The notes: a model not told the origin generated them from the letters alone. Counted from the first letter of the stretch, positions 42,369 through 51,279 are shown. The stretch is 64,000 bases of DNA from Streptomyces sp. NBC_00670 (GCF_036226765.1 NZ_CP109017.1:3978501-4042500), one strand, 5' to 3'. Numbers and translations are program-made.

Positions 42369-42832
42369 GCGCGGTCGAGGACCGGCTCGCGGAGCTGGGG
42401 CTGACCCTGCCGGAGGTCGTGCCGCCGCTGGCCGCGTACCAGCCGGCGGTGCGGTCGGGGGCGTACGTGTTCACGGCGGGGCAGCTGCCGCTGGTGGACG
42501 GGAAGCTGCCGGTCACCGGGAAGGTGGGGGCGGAGGTCACGGCCGAGGAGGCGGCGGGGCTGGCGCGGACGTGTGCGCTGAACGCGCTCGCGGCGGTCAA
42601 GTCGGTCGTCGGTGACCTCGACCGGGTCGCGCGGGTGGTGAAGGTCGTCGGGTTCGTGGCGTCGGCGAGCGACTTCACGGGGCAGCCGGGAGTTGTCAAC
42701 GGGGCGAGTGAGCTGCTCGTCGAGGTGTTGGGGGACAAGGGCGTGCATGCGCGGAGTGCGGTGGGAGTTGCCGTGTTGCCACTGGACGCGCCGGTCGAGG
42801 TGGAGATCCAGGTGGAGGTGGCGGGGGAGTAG
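42365..42832 (+). CDS. RidA-family protein
   Basis: A 155-residue protein of the RidA/YjgF superfamily, which hydrolyses reactive enamine or imine intermediates. Typical segments are SGAYVFTAGQLPLVDGKLPVTGKVG, the NALAAVKSVVGDLDRV helix and the C-terminal ARSAVGVAVLPLDAPVEVE. The GTG at 42365 overlaps the DUF4177 stop, so the two are coupled. The usual Arg for carboxylate binding aligns with ARSAVGV. Confidence 0.95.
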   Translation: MSAVEDRLAELGLTLPEVVPPLAAYQPAVRSGAYVFTAGQLPLVDGKLPVTGKVGAEVTAEEAAGLARTCALNALAAVKSVVGDLDRVARVVKVVGFVASASDFTGQPGVVNGASELLVEVLGDKGVHARSAVGVAVLPLDAPVEVEIQVEVAGE

Positions 42833-42835
42833 GGG

Positions 42836-42970
42836 TTGGGGGTGGGGCGGGGTGGCCCGGGAGGGTTCTCGCCCCCGCCGCCCCTCCCCTTCCCGTCCCC
42901 GGGGCTCTCCCCCCCGAACCCCCAAAGATGCGCAGTTCCTCGCGCCCCTTGTCGGGCATGGCGTTCCTAC
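42836..42970. repeat. Dispersed GC-rich repeat (inverted partial copy)
   Basis: Between the RidA and Nudix genes. ATGCGCAGTTCCTCGCGCCC, followed by CTTG, matches the reverse complement of the GGGGCGCGGGGAACTGCGC arm at 12045-12061. It adds a third member to the dispersed repeat family. Confidence 0.6.
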
Positions 42971-43014
42971 TGGTCGGTCTCGAACATCTGGTTGTTGCGG
43001 GATAGCCTCCGGGC

Positions 43015-43884
43015 ATGGGGAATGGGCAGTGGTGCCCGGCTGAGTGGCCGGAACTGATCCGTGCGCTGGCGGACGGACGTCTCGCTCCGGTGGCGGCCAG
43101 GCGCGCGGCCACCGTGATGCTGCTGCGGGACACCGGTGACGGTCCCGCCGTCCACATGCTGCGGCGGCGCACCTCCATGGCCTTCGCCGGGGGTGCGTAC
43201 GCGTACCCGGGCGGCGGTGTCGACCCCCGTGACGACGAGCACCACGTCCGCTGGGCGGGCCCCACGCGCGCGTGGTGGGCCGACAGGCTCGGCGTGGACG
43301 GTACGGCCGAGGCGCAGGCGATCGTCTGCGCGGCCGTGCGGGAGACGTACGAGGAGGCCGGCGTCCTCCTCGCCGGGCCCACCCCGGACACCGTGGTCGG
43401 CGACACCACCGGCGCCGACTGGGAGGCCGACCGCGCCGCCCTGGTCGCCCGTGAGACGTCCTTCGCCCAGTTCCTGGACCGCCGGGGCCTCGTCCTCCGC
43501 TCCGACCTGCTGGGCGCCTGGACGCGGTGGATCACCCCCGAGTTCGAGCCGCGCCGCTACGACACCTGGTTCTTCGTCGCCGCCCTGCCCGAGGGCCAGC
43601 GCACGCGCAACGCCTCCACGGAGGCCGACCGGACGGTGTGGATCCGTCCGTCCGAGGCGGCCCGCGGGTACGACGACGGCGAGCTGCTGATGCTCCCGCC
43701 GACCATCGCGACCCTGCGTCAGCTCGCCCCGTACGCCACCGCGGCCGAGGCCCTGGCCGCCGCGCCGGGGCGCGACCTGGAGCCGGTGCTGGCCCGGGCC
43801 GAGGTCCAGGAAGCCGGGATCCGCCTGTACTGGCCGGGGCACGACGAGTTCACCATGCACATACCGAGCGGCGGAGGCCAGTGA
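43015..43884 (+). CDS. NUDIX hydrolase
   Basis: A 289-residue protein. The N-terminal half has RAATVMLLRDTGDGPAVHML and MAFAGGAYAYPGGGVDPRD. The Nudix box is split by about 35 extra residues before VRETYEEAGVLLAG. It resembles the family of long actinobacterial Nudix proteins found near RidA-type genes. It hydrolyses a nucleoside diphosphate linked to X, with CoA or NAD derivatives as possible substrates. Tight spacing (1 bp) to the next gene indicates an operon. Confidence 0.92.
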   Translation: MGNGQWCPAEWPELIRALADGRLAPVAARRAATVMLLRDTGDGPAVHMLRRRTSMAFAGGAYAYPGGGVDPRDDEHHVRWAGPTRAWWADRLGVDGTAEAQAIVCAAVRETYEEAGVLLAGPTPDTVVGDTTGADWEADRAALVARETSFAQFLDRRGLVLRSDLLGAWTRWITPEFEPRRYDTWFFVAALPEGQRTRNASTEADRTVWIRPSEAARGYDDGELLMLPPTIATLRQLAPYATAAEALAAAPGRDLEPVLARAEVQEAGIRLYWPGHDEFTMHIPSGGGQ

Positions 43885-43885
43885 G

Positions 43886-44716
43886 ATGACGGAGGCAGCG
43901 GCCCTTCCCGGGCAGCCACGCGGAGGGGTCCTCTCCGGACCGGCCACCGCGCGCGCGGTCAACGTTCTCGCGCCGAACCCGTCGGCGATGACGCTCGACG
44001 GCACCAACACGTGGATCGTCGCCGAGCCGGACTCCGACCTGGCCGTGGTGATAGACCCGGGCCCGCTGGACGACGCCCACCTGCGCAGCGTCGTCGCCAC
44101 GGCCGAGCAGGCGGGCCGGCGCATAGCGCTCACCCTGCTGACGCACGGCCACCCCGACCACGCCGAGGGCGCCACGAGGTTTGCGGAGCTGACGTCGACA
44201 AAGGTGCGCGCGCTGGATCCGGCACTGCGACTCGGGGACGAGGGACTGGGCGCCGGGGACGTCGTCACCGTCGGCGGCCTGGAACTGCGCGTGGTCCCGA
44301 CCCCGGGACACACGGCCGACTCCCTCTGCTTCCATCTCCCGGCCGACCGGGCCGTCCTCACCGGCGACACCATACTGGGGCGCGGTACGACCGTCGTCGC
44401 CCACCCCGACGGCCGCCTGGGCGACTACCTGGACTCACTGCGCCGTCTGAGGTCGCTCACGGTCGACGACGGCGTCCATACGGTGCTGCCGGGCCACGGC
44501 CCCGTCCTGGAGGACGCCCAGGGCGCCGTCGACTTCTACCTCGCCCACCGCGCCCACCGCCTCGCCCAGGTCGAAACGGCGGTCGAGAACGGCCACCGCA
44601 CACCGTCCGAGGTCGTGTCCCACGTCTACGCGGACGTGGACCGCTCCCTGTGGCCGGCGGCGGAACTGTCGGTCAGGGCGCAGCTGGAGTACCTGGGAGA
44701 CCACGGCCTCATCTGA
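43886..44716 (+). CDS. MBL-fold metallohydrolase (LACTB2-like)
   Basis: A 276-residue metallo-beta-lactamase-fold hydrolase with LLTHGHPDHAEGA (metal-binding H-x-H-x-D-H), PTPGHTADSLCFH, VLTGDTILGRGTT and VLPGHGPVLED. The C-terminus (RTPSEVVSHVYADVD) matches the winged-helix tail of the LACTB2 endoribonuclease-like family. ATG 43886 lies 1 bp after the Nudix stop, with GAGGCCAGTGAG upstream. Confidence 0.93.
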   Translation: MTEAAALPGQPRGGVLSGPATARAVNVLAPNPSAMTLDGTNTWIVAEPDSDLAVVIDPGPLDDAHLRSVVATAEQAGRRIALTLLTHGHPDHAEGATRFAELTSTKVRALDPALRLGDEGLGAGDVVTVGGLELRVVPTPGHTADSLCFHLPADRAVLTGDTILGRGTTVVAHPDGRLGDYLDSLRRLRSLTVDDGVHTVLPGHGPVLEDAQGAVDFYLAHRAHRLAQVETAVENGHRTPSEVVSHVYADVDRSLWPAAELSVRAQLEYLGDHGLI

Positions 44717-44767
44717 CCCGCGCCCCGCCCTGCACGGGCGTGGCACCGCGGGAACCGCGCCATCCCG

Positions 44768-45442
44768 TCAGCGCGACCGCTTGGCCAACCGCTCGACGTC
44801 GAGCAGAATCACCGCCCGCGCCTCCAACCGCAGCCACCCACGCCCCGCGAAGTCCGCGAGCGCCTTGTTGACGGTCTCCCGCGACGCCCCCACGAGCTGC
44901 GCCAGCTCCTCCTGCGTCAGATCGTGCACCACATGGATGCCCTCTTCCGACTGCACACCGAACCGCCGCGAAAGGTCGAGCAGCGCCCGCGCCACCCGCC
45001 CCGGCACGTCCGAGAAGACGAGGTCGGCCATCTGGTCGTTGGTCTTGCGCAGTCGCCGGGCGACGGCACGCAGCAGCGCGGCGGCCACCTCGGGCCGCGC
45101 GTTGAGCCACGGCTGGAGGTCGCCGTGGCCGAGACCGAGCAGCTTGACCTCGGTGAGCGCCGTGGCCGTCGCCGTACGCGGGCCCGGGTCGAACAGCGAG
45201 AGCTCGCCGATCAGCTCGCCGGGGCCGAGGACGGCCAGCATGTTCTCGCGTCCGTCGGGGGAGGTGCGGTGCAGCTTCACCTTGCCCTCGGTGACCACGT
45301 ACAGCCGGTCACCGGGGTCGCCCTCGTGGAACAGCGAGTCGCCGCGCGCGAGGGTCACCTCACTCATGGAGGCGCGGAGCTCCGCGGCCTGCTCGTCATC
45401 GAGCGCCGCGAAGAGCGGGGCGCGCCGCAGAACGTCGTCCAC
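44768..45442 (-). CDS. crp: cAMP receptor protein Crp
   Basis: A 224-residue CRP/FNR-family regulator, apparently the orthologue of S. coelicolor Crp. The cyclic-nucleotide-binding domain (about 1-120) shows LYVVTEGKVKLHRTSPDGRE, ELIGELSLFDPGPRTATATA. The helix-turn-helix (about 170-200) is LTQEELAQLVGASRETVNKAL. GTG 45440-45442 has AAGGAGAG upstream. Crp controls germination, secondary metabolism and precursor genes. A matching Crp site lies about 100 bp upstream. Confidence 0.97.
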   Translation of the reverse strand: MDDVLRRAPLFAALDDEQAAELRASMSEVTLARGDSLFHEGDPGDRLYVVTEGKVKLHRTSPDGRENMLAVLGPGELIGELSLFDPGPRTATATALTEVKLLGLGHGDLQPWLNARPEVAAALLRAVARRLRKTNDQMADLVFSDVPGRVARALLDLSRRFGVQSEEGIHVVHDLTQEELAQLVGASRETVNKALADFAGRGWLRLEARAVILLDVERLAKRSR

Positions 45443-45543
45443 GAGTTCTCTCCTTGTCGACCTGCTCAGGGGCTGTTCGCCCCCCGGGTACCCATCGGTT
45501 TACCAGGGGACCCTGCTGCCCATTTTGCCGGACGGTCCAAACA

Positions 45544-45557
45544 GTGTGATCTGTCAC
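45544..45557. promoter_or_regulatory. Crp-type site GTGTGATCTGTCAC
   Basis: Fits GTG-N6-GNCAC and forms the inverted repeat TGTGA-TCTG-TCACA with the next base. It lies in the divergent crp-nth region, about 100 bp upstream of crp, so it could mediate autoregulation. Confidence 0.6.
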
Positions 45558-45661
45558 AAGGATGCCGCACACGTGTGCCGGGCAGTGGGGCAGGGTCCGA
45601 TTACGGGGCTCCTTCCCCGGGGAGCGGAGCGGATGTCAGTGCCGGGTCGTAGGCTGGCCGG

Positions 45662-46663
45662 GTGTCCAAATCGCCGGTGAGAGCACAGGCCAAGGGGGCT
45701 GGGCGGGTGGTTGTACGTCGGGATTCCGCTGACGGCGAACAGAGCGGAGGCGGTACGGAGAAACCGGCAAAACGGGCGCGTGCGGCCGCGGCCGGCGAGA
45801 CGGCCGGCGGGCCGCGCAAGGCGGCCGGTTCGAGCAGGGCGGCCGGTTCGAGCAGGGCGGCCGGCGCCGTGCCGCGCAAGGCCGCCGCCGAGTCGCGCAC
45901 GGCCCTGGTCCGTCGCGCCCGCCGGATCAACCGCGAGCTCGCCGAGGTGTACCCGTACGCGCATCCGGAGCTGGATTTCGAGAGCCCCTTCCAGCTGATC
46001 GTCGCCACGGTCCTGTCCGCGCAGACCACCGACCTGCGCGTCAACCAGACGACACCGGCGCTCTTCGCCAAGTACCCGACTCCCGAGGACCTGGCGGCGG
46101 CCAATCCGGAGGAGGTCGAGGAGATCCTGCGGCCGTGCGGCTTCTTCCGGGCCAAGACGAAGTCGGTCATAGGGCTCTCCAAGGCCCTCGTGGAGCGGTT
46201 CGACGGCGAGGTGCCGGGGCGGCTGGAGGATCTGGTCACGCTGCCCGGCGTCGGCCGCAAGACGGCCTTCGTCGTTCTCGGCAATGCCTTCGGACGGCCG
46301 GGAATCACCGTGGACACGCACTTCCAGCGGCTGGTGCGGCGCTGGCGGTGGACGGAGGAGACCGAGCCGGAGAAGATCGAGGCGGCCGTCGGCGCGCTCT
46401 TCCCGAAGAGCGACTGGACGATGCTGTCGCATCATGTGATCTTCCACGGTCGCCGTATGTGCCACGCCCGCAAACCGGCCTGCGGCGCCTGCCCGATCGC
46501 CCCGCTCTGCCCGGCGTACGGCGAGGGGGAGACGGACCCCGAGAAGGCGAAGAAGCTGCTCAAGTACGAGAAGGGCGGCTTCCCCGGCCAGCGCCTCAAG
46601 CCCCCGCAGTCGTATCTGGACGCGGGCGGCATCCCGGCCCCGCCGCTGGGGGCCACCTGGTGA
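45662..46663 (+). CDS. nth: Endonuclease III
   Basis: A 333-residue base-excision repair glycosylase/AP lyase for oxidised pyrimidines. The catalytic Lys is in LPGVGRKTA and the Asp in ITVDTHFQR. The [4Fe-4S] loop C-x6-C-x2-C-x5-C is complete (CHARKPACGACPIAPLC). The 80-residue Ala/Arg/Gly-rich N-terminus with an AGSSRA tandem repeat (18-bp at about 45829-45864) is beyond the normal catalytic core. GTG 45662 is the listed start, though the core could begin near residue 75. Confidence 0.96.
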   Translation: MSKSPVRAQAKGAGRVVVRRDSADGEQSGGGTEKPAKRARAAAAGETAGGPRKAAGSSRAAGSSRAAGAVPRKAAAESRTALVRRARRINRELAEVYPYAHPELDFESPFQLIVATVLSAQTTDLRVNQTTPALFAKYPTPEDLAAANPEEVEEILRPCGFFRAKTKSVIGLSKALVERFDGEVPGRLEDLVTLPGVGRKTAFVVLGNAFGRPGITVDTHFQRLVRRWRWTEETEPEKIEAAVGALFPKSDWTMLSHHVIFHGRRMCHARKPACGACPIAPLCPAYGEGETDPEKAKKLLKYEKGGFPGQRLKPPQSYLDAGGIPAPPLGATW

Positions 46664-46745
46664 ACACGGTCCCCGACGGACACCCACACGAGGGACACGC
46701 GGAACGATCCGGGACCCCACGGGCGTTGGGACCGGCAGGACGGGG

Positions 46746-48083
46746 GTGGCAGTGACACACACCAGCAACACGAACGCGGATCGCGCGCCCGCACGATCCG
46801 CGGTCCGAGGCTCCGCCGACGCGCGACCGGCCGGCGCGCGGCCCGCGAGGCCGCAGGCCGCGGATGCACGGTCCGACGGCCCGCAGGGCCGGGCCGTGGG
46901 TCCGCAGGCTGCCGACGCCGTCGACGGACAGCGGGCCGATGCGTTGCCCGCCGATGCGCAATCGGCCGACGTGCGCCCTGCGAGGCCGCAGGCCGCAGAC
47001 ATACCGGCTGCCGACCCGCAGGGCCGGGCCGTGGGCCCGCAGGCTGCGGACGGGCAGGGGGCCGACGCGCGGCCCGCTGACGCGCGACCGGCCGGTGAAT
47101 GGCCCGACGGTCCGCAGGCCGCGCGTGCGGCAGGGTCCGCGCGCCCGAGGCCCGAAGGCGCGGGGTCCGAAGGTGTGGAGCCCGAAGGCACGAAGTCTGG
47201 AGGCGCGTACCCCGCCGTCGGCGGGCGCGACGCGGCTTCGCCGCCCGCAGCCGCCCCACCGCCGGCAGCCGCCCCACCGCCCGGCGTCGTCCCGCCGCAC
47301 GGAGCTGAACCGCCCGCAGCCGCCCCACCGCCGGGGGCTGGGCCCGCAGATGCCCCGCCCTCACCGACCGCCCCGTCCCCGGCCGACCCTCCGGACGGTG
47401 CCCGGCAGGTCGTCGGCGGTCCGCGGGTCACCGCCGACGGGGTGCCCGCGTGGCTGGAGCCCGTCGTGCGGGCCGCCGGGACGATACGGCCCCGGCAGCT
47501 CAGCCGGTTCCTGCCGCCGGAGGACGGCGGCGGGCGGCAGTCCGCCGTGCTGATCCTCTTCGGCGAGGGCGCACGCGGCCCGGAGCTGCTGCTCATGGAG
47601 CGCGCCGGTTCCCTGCGCTCGCACGCCGGACAGCCCGCCTTCCCCGGCGGCGCCCTCGACCCCGAGGACGGCGACCCGGCCACCGACGGCCCCCTGCGCG
47701 CGGCACTGCGCGAGGCCGAGGAGGAGACCGGCCTCGACCCCCGCGGCGTCCAGCTCTTCGGCGTGCTCCCCCGGCTCTACATCCCGGTGAGCGGCTTCGT
47801 CGTCACCCCGGTCCTCGGCTGGTGGCGGGAGCCGACCCCGGTCGGCGTGGTCGACCCGAAGGAGACCGCCCGGGTCTTCACCGTCCCCGTGGCGGATCTC
47901 ACGGATCCCGCGCACCGTGTCACCGCCGTACACCCCATGGGCCACGCAGGTCCGGCATTCCTGGTCGAATCCGCCCTCGTGTGGGGTTTCACGGCAGGCG
48001 TGATCGACCGTCTGCTGCACTACGCGGGCTGGGAGCGCCCCTGGGACCGAGACAAGCGGGTCCCGCTCGACTGGCGCGCATGA
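46746..48083 (+). CDS. CoA pyrophosphatase (NUDIX) with long repetitive N-terminus
   Basis: A 445-residue protein whose C-terminal 220 residues are a Nudix CoA pyrophosphatase: RPRQLSRFLPPEDGGGRQSA, SHAGQPAFPGGALDPEDGD and LREAEEETGLDPRG, with the usual downstream SGFVVTPVLGWW. The first 225 residues are Ala/Pro/Gly/Asp-rich low complexity with repeats such as GPQAAD, RPQAAD and ADARPA. The core could also start at a GTG in GVPAWLEPVV (about residue 229). Either the long form is real or the gene starts later. It probably hydrolyses CoA to phosphopantetheine. Confidence 0.85.
   Translation: MAVTHTSNTNADRAPARSAVRGSADARPAGARPARPQAADARSDGPQGRAVGPQAADAVDGQRADALPADAQSADVRPARPQAADIPAADPQGRAVGPQAADGQGADARPADARPAGEWPDGPQAARAAGSARPRPEGAGSEGVEPEGTKSGGAYPAVGGRDAASPPAAAPPPAAAPPPGVVPPHGAEPPAAAPPPGAGPADAPPSPTAPSPADPPDGARQVVGGPRVTADGVPAWLEPVVRAAGTIRPRQLSRFLPPEDGGGRQSAVLILFGEGARGPELLLMERAGSLRSHAGQPAFPGGALDPEDGDPATDGPLRAALREAEEETGLDPRGVQLFGVLPRLYIPVSGFVVTPVLGWWREPTPVGVVDPKETARVFTVPVADLTDPAHRVTAVHPMGHAGPAFLVESALVWGFTAGVIDRLLHYAGWERPWDRDKRVPLDWRA
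46855..47075. repeat. Degenerate repeats in CoA pyrophosphatase N-terminus
   Basis: Repeated GGGCCGTGGG(T/C)CCGCAGGCTGC units (about 46887 and 47024) and GAGGCCGCAGGCCGC units (46848, 46981) encode GRAVGPQAAD and RPQAAD peptides. Confidence 0.7.
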
Positions 48084-48201
48084 CAGGGTGGCACCCGTGC
48101 TGTGTTTCGACGGGGGACGCCGTGTCCCCCGCCGCCTCGTGTTCCGGAACACCGGCCGGACTTCGTGGTGAGAGGAACGTGACGAGGCGAGGCGTGAAGC
48201 G

Positions 48202-49401
48202 GTGAACGTGCTGGACATCCTGTTGCTGGTCGCCGCGGTGTGGTTCGCGGTCGTGGGCTACCGGCAGGGCTTCGTCGTCGGCATCCTGTCGGTGACCGGT
48301 TTCCTCGGCGGCGGCCTCGTCGCGGTCTACACGCTCCCCGTCCTGTGGGGCGAGGCGACCGACGACGCGGAGGTCAACACGACGGCCGCCGTGATCGCCG
48401 TCGGAGTGGTGATCGTCTGCGCCTCCGTCGGGCAGGCCCTCACCACCCACCTCGGCAACAAGCTCCGCCGCTACATCACCTGGTCCCCGGCCCGCGCGCT
48501 GGACGCGACGGGCGGCGCCCTGGTCAACGTCGTGGCGATGCTGCTGGTCGCCTGGCTGATCGGATCCGCGCTCGCCGGGACCACCCTGCCGACGCTCGGC
48601 CGGGAGGTCCGCGGCTCCAAGGTGCTGCACGGCGTTTCGCAGGCGCTGCCCTCCCAGGCGGACACCTGGTTCGCGGACTTCTCCACCGTCCTCGCGCGCA
48701 ACGGCTTCCCGCAGGTCTTCAGCCCGTTCGCGAACGAGCCGATCACCGAGGTCGAGCCGCCCGACCCGGCCCTCGCCCGGAGCGCGGTCGCCGTGCGCGC
48801 GAAGCGCTCCATCGTGAAGGTGATGGGGACCGCCCGCAGCTGCGGCAAGGTCCTGGAGGGCTCCGGCTTCGTCTTCGCCGACCGCCGTGTCATGACCAAC
48901 GCGCACGTGGTCGGCGGGGTCGACGAGCCGACCGTCCAGATCGGCGGCGAGGGGCGCAAGTACGACGCCACGGTCGTCCTCTACGACTGGCGGCGCGACA
49001 TCGCCGTCCTCGACGTACCGGACCTGCCCGCGCCCGCGCTGCGGTTCGCCCCCTCCGGCGCCTCCGGCGGCAACAGCGCGATCGTCGCCGGCTTCCCGGA
49101 GAACGGCTCGTACAACGTGCAGCCCGCGCGCGTCCGCGGCCGGATCACCGCGAACGGCCCGGACATCTACCACCGCGGCACCGTGCGCCGGGAGGTGTAC
49201 TCGCTGTTCGCGACCGTCCGCCAGGGCAACTCCGGCGGTCCGCTGCTCACCCCTCAGGGACAGGTCTACGGGGTGGTGTTCGCCAAGTCGCTGGACGACG
49301 CCGAGACCGGTTACGCCCTCACCGCGGACGAGATCCAGCAGGACATCGACCAGGGGCGCAGGGCGAACCAGCAGGTGGACAGCGACAACTGCGCGCTGTG
49401 A
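48202..49401 (+). CDS. MarP-like membrane serine protease
   Basis: A 399-residue protein with four N-terminal membrane helices resembling a CvpA domain (about residues 1-130; MNVLDILLLVAAVWFAVVGY) and a periplasmic trypsin-like domain (about 190-390). The triad is His in MTNAHVVGG, Asp in RRDIAVLDV and Ser in RQGNSGGPL. MarP in mycobacteria protects against acid and oxidative stress by processing cell-wall hydrolases. GTG 48202 is the conserved start. It follows the CoA pyrophosphatase after 118 bp. Confidence 0.94.
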   Translation: MNVLDILLLVAAVWFAVVGYRQGFVVGILSVTGFLGGGLVAVYTLPVLWGEATDDAEVNTTAAVIAVGVVIVCASVGQALTTHLGNKLRRYITWSPARALDATGGALVNVVAMLLVAWLIGSALAGTTLPTLGREVRGSKVLHGVSQALPSQADTWFADFSTVLARNGFPQVFSPFANEPITEVEPPDPALARSAVAVRAKRSIVKVMGTARSCGKVLEGSGFVFADRRVMTNAHVVGGVDEPTVQIGGEGRKYDATVVLYDWRRDIAVLDVPDLPAPALRFAPSGASGGNSAIVAGFPENGSYNVQPARVRGRITANGPDIYHRGTVRREVYSLFATVRQGNSGGPLLTPQGQVYGVVFAKSLDDAETGYALTADEIQQDIDQGRRANQQVDSDNCAL

Positions 49402-49429
49402 CGCCCGGCCGGGCCGACCCAGGCGGCCC

Positions 49430-49472
49430 GGTCAGCCGCGTGCGTGGGGCAGACGGTCAGCCGCGTGCGTGG
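49430..49472. repeat. Two 25-bp-spaced direct repeats GGTCAGCCGCGTGCGTGG
   Basis: The 18-mer occurs at 49430 and 49455. The second copy holds the stop codon and last codons of the small minus-strand ORF at 49457-49660. Confidence 0.8.
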
Positions 49473-49660
49473 CGGAGGCGGGCGGAGACCCAGCGGGCCC
49501 GGCGGCGGAGGATGTGCGGAATTCCCACGCGGGGATCGGCGCCCGCCAACTGCGGGGCGCCTCTCTCATGAGGGCCCGGACCAGCGGCCGAGCGGCGGTT
49601 GCGTGCTACGTCGTTGTAGTCGTGCGTCCAGCCCATACCCCGACCGTGCCCCCGCCCCAA
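49457..49660 (-). CDS. Small basic hypothetical protein
   Basis: A 67-residue ORF starting at TTG 49658-49660 with GGGAGG 10 nt upstream. An ATG eight codons in gives MGWTHDYNDVARNRR. The C-terminus is very basic (RVGIPHILRRRARWVSARLR) and looks coding because of its aromatic and hydrophobic pattern. It lies alone between marP and the hydrolase gene. I recognise no domain; a conserved short Streptomyces protein is likely but unverified. Confidence 0.4.
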   Translation of the reverse strand: MGRGHGRGMGWTHDYNDVARNRRSAAGPGPHERGAPQLAGADPRVGIPHILRRRARWVSARLRHARG

Positions 49661-49855
49661 GGTCGATAACCTCCCGCCGGGCCTCCAATTGGCCTATGCG
49701 TCAGGCACATGGCTGTTCGAAGAACAGACGTTCCCTGTTCGGATACCGGGCGTGATGGCGCCGTGACGGTCCGGATTCGCGGCTTACGTCCCGGCCCCCT
49801 GGCTCCATGACCGCCGGAGCCGTCCGACTCAACGGTCCGACTCGTCGATCCAGCC

Positions 49856-50806
49856 TCACCGGTCCGGTTCGGGGTCCCGCAGCCAGTTGATCAGCTCCGT
49901 CGAGAACGCGCCGGGATCCTCCTCGTGCGGGAAGTGCCCCAGGCCGTCGAAGAGGCGCCAGCGGTACGGGGCCTCGACGTACTCCCCGGAACCGGCCGCG
50001 CTCCGCGTGCGCATGACGGGGTCGAGGGAGCCGTGCAGATGCAGCGTCGGCACCCGCACCGGCCGCTTCATGCGCCGGTTGAACTGGAAACCGTCCGGCC
50101 GGGCCAGCGAACGCACCAGCCAGCGGTAGGGCTCCACCGAGCAGTGCGCGGTGGACGGGATGCACATGGCTCGCTGGTACGCCTCGACCGCGTCGTCGTC
50201 CGCCGACCGGGGCCCCGACCACTCGCGGATCAGCCGGCCGACCAGCGCGCCGTCATCGGCGGTGAGCTGCCGCTCGGGGACGAAGGGCCGCTGGAAGCCC
50301 CAGATGTGGGAGCTCGCCGCCGACTGCCGCGGGTCCCGCAGCATGGCGGCGCGCCAGCGCCGGGGGTGCGGCATCGAGGCCACCGCGAGCCGCCGCACCA
50401 GCTTGGGCCGCATTGCCGCCGCCGTCCACGCCAGATAGCCGCCCAGGTCGTGGCCGACCAGCGCGGCGTCGGGCTCGCCGAGCGAGCGGACCACCCCGGT
50501 GACGTCCAGCGCGAGGTTGGCCGGGTCGTAGCCGCGCGGTGTGCGGTCGCTGCCGCCGACCCCGCGCAGGTCCATCGCCACCGCCCGGAAACCGGCGTCG
50601 GCGAGCGCCACCAGCTGGTGCCGCCAGGTCCACCAGAACTGCGGGAAGCCGTGCAGCAGCAGTACCAGCGGCCCCTCGCCCAGCTCCGCGATGTGGAAAC
50701 GGGCGCCGTTGGCCGCGACGTCCCGGTGGGTCACCTCTCTTCCGCCGGGCAGGTCGAGCCGTACGGCCGAGGCGGGCTGGGCCCAGGGTGTGGCGGGGTC
50801 CGTCAT
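49856..50806 (-). CDS. Alpha/beta hydrolase (epoxide hydrolase-like)
   Basis: A 316-residue alpha/beta-hydrolase with the epoxide-hydrolase/haloalkane dehalogenase pattern: LLHGFPQFWWTWRHQ, MDLRGVGGSDRTPRGYD, nucleophile Asp in VGHDLGGYLAW, the acid in HLHGSLDPVMR and the His in GLGHFPHEE. A cap domain is present between. Its ATG overlaps the stop of the holin-like gene (ATGA). The substrate is unknown. Confidence 0.92.
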   Translation of the reverse strand: MTDPATPWAQPASAVRLDLPGGREVTHRDVAANGARFHIAELGEGPLVLLLHGFPQFWWTWRHQLVALADAGFRAVAMDLRGVGGSDRTPRGYDPANLALDVTGVVRSLGEPDAALVGHDLGGYLAWTAAAMRPKLVRRLAVASMPHPRRWRAAMLRDPRQSAASSHIWGFQRPFVPERQLTADDGALVGRLIREWSGPRSADDDAVEAYQRAMCIPSTAHCSVEPYRWLVRSLARPDGFQFNRRMKRPVRVPTLHLHGSLDPVMRTRSAAGSGEYVEAPYRWRLFDGLGHFPHEEDPGAFSTELINWLRDPEPDR

Positions 50807-51279
50807 GAGGACGAGCGTGCCACAGCCTCGACGGGCGTGTCCGTCCGGTCCGGACGCGGGTGCGGCTTGGCCTTCTGCAGCACCCCGGCGCTCTCCTTCA
50901 CGGAGGCGGCGACCTTCTGCGGGCCCTTGCTCTTCTTGGCCTTCTTCGCGAACGTCATCCCGATGAGCCCGAGCAGACCGGCGACGAGCACGTTCGCGGC
51001 GAAGGACAGCAGGAAGCAGACGCCCAGGTTCCAGTGGCTCCAGGTGCGGATGCCGTACGCCAGTGCGAAGTTGAGCATCGGCAGGGAGAACAGCAGCACC
51101 GCGCCGGCTCCGGAGAACGCGCCGCCGGAGACCGCGCCGCGCTTCACGTCCTGCTTGAGCTGGGCCTTGGCCAGCGCGATCTCGTCGTGCACCAGTGCGG
51201 ACATCTCCGCCGTGGCCGAGGCGAACAGCCTGCCGATGCTGGGCTCCGCGCCGACCGGGGTGCCGTCGGGTGCGCTCAT
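50803..51279 (-). CDS. Phage holin family protein (DUF1469-type)
   Basis: A 158-residue protein with an N-terminal soluble helix (ATAEMSALVHDEIALAKAQL) and two membrane helices (about residues 52-78 and about 84-110), then a Lys-rich tail. This is the typical Streptomyces putative-holin/superfamily-III protein of unknown function, encoded near nhaA. The ATG at 51277-51279 has GGGAGACC upstream; a longer N-terminus in frame is not supported. Confidence 0.9.
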   Translation of the reverse strand: MSAPDGTPVGAEPSIGRLFASATAEMSALVHDEIALAKAQLKQDVKRGAVSGGAFSGAGAVLLFSLPMLNFALAYGIRTWSHWNLGVCFLLSFAANVLVAGLLGLIGMTFAKKAKKSKGPQKVAASVKESAGVLQKAKPHPRPDRTDTPVEAVARSSS

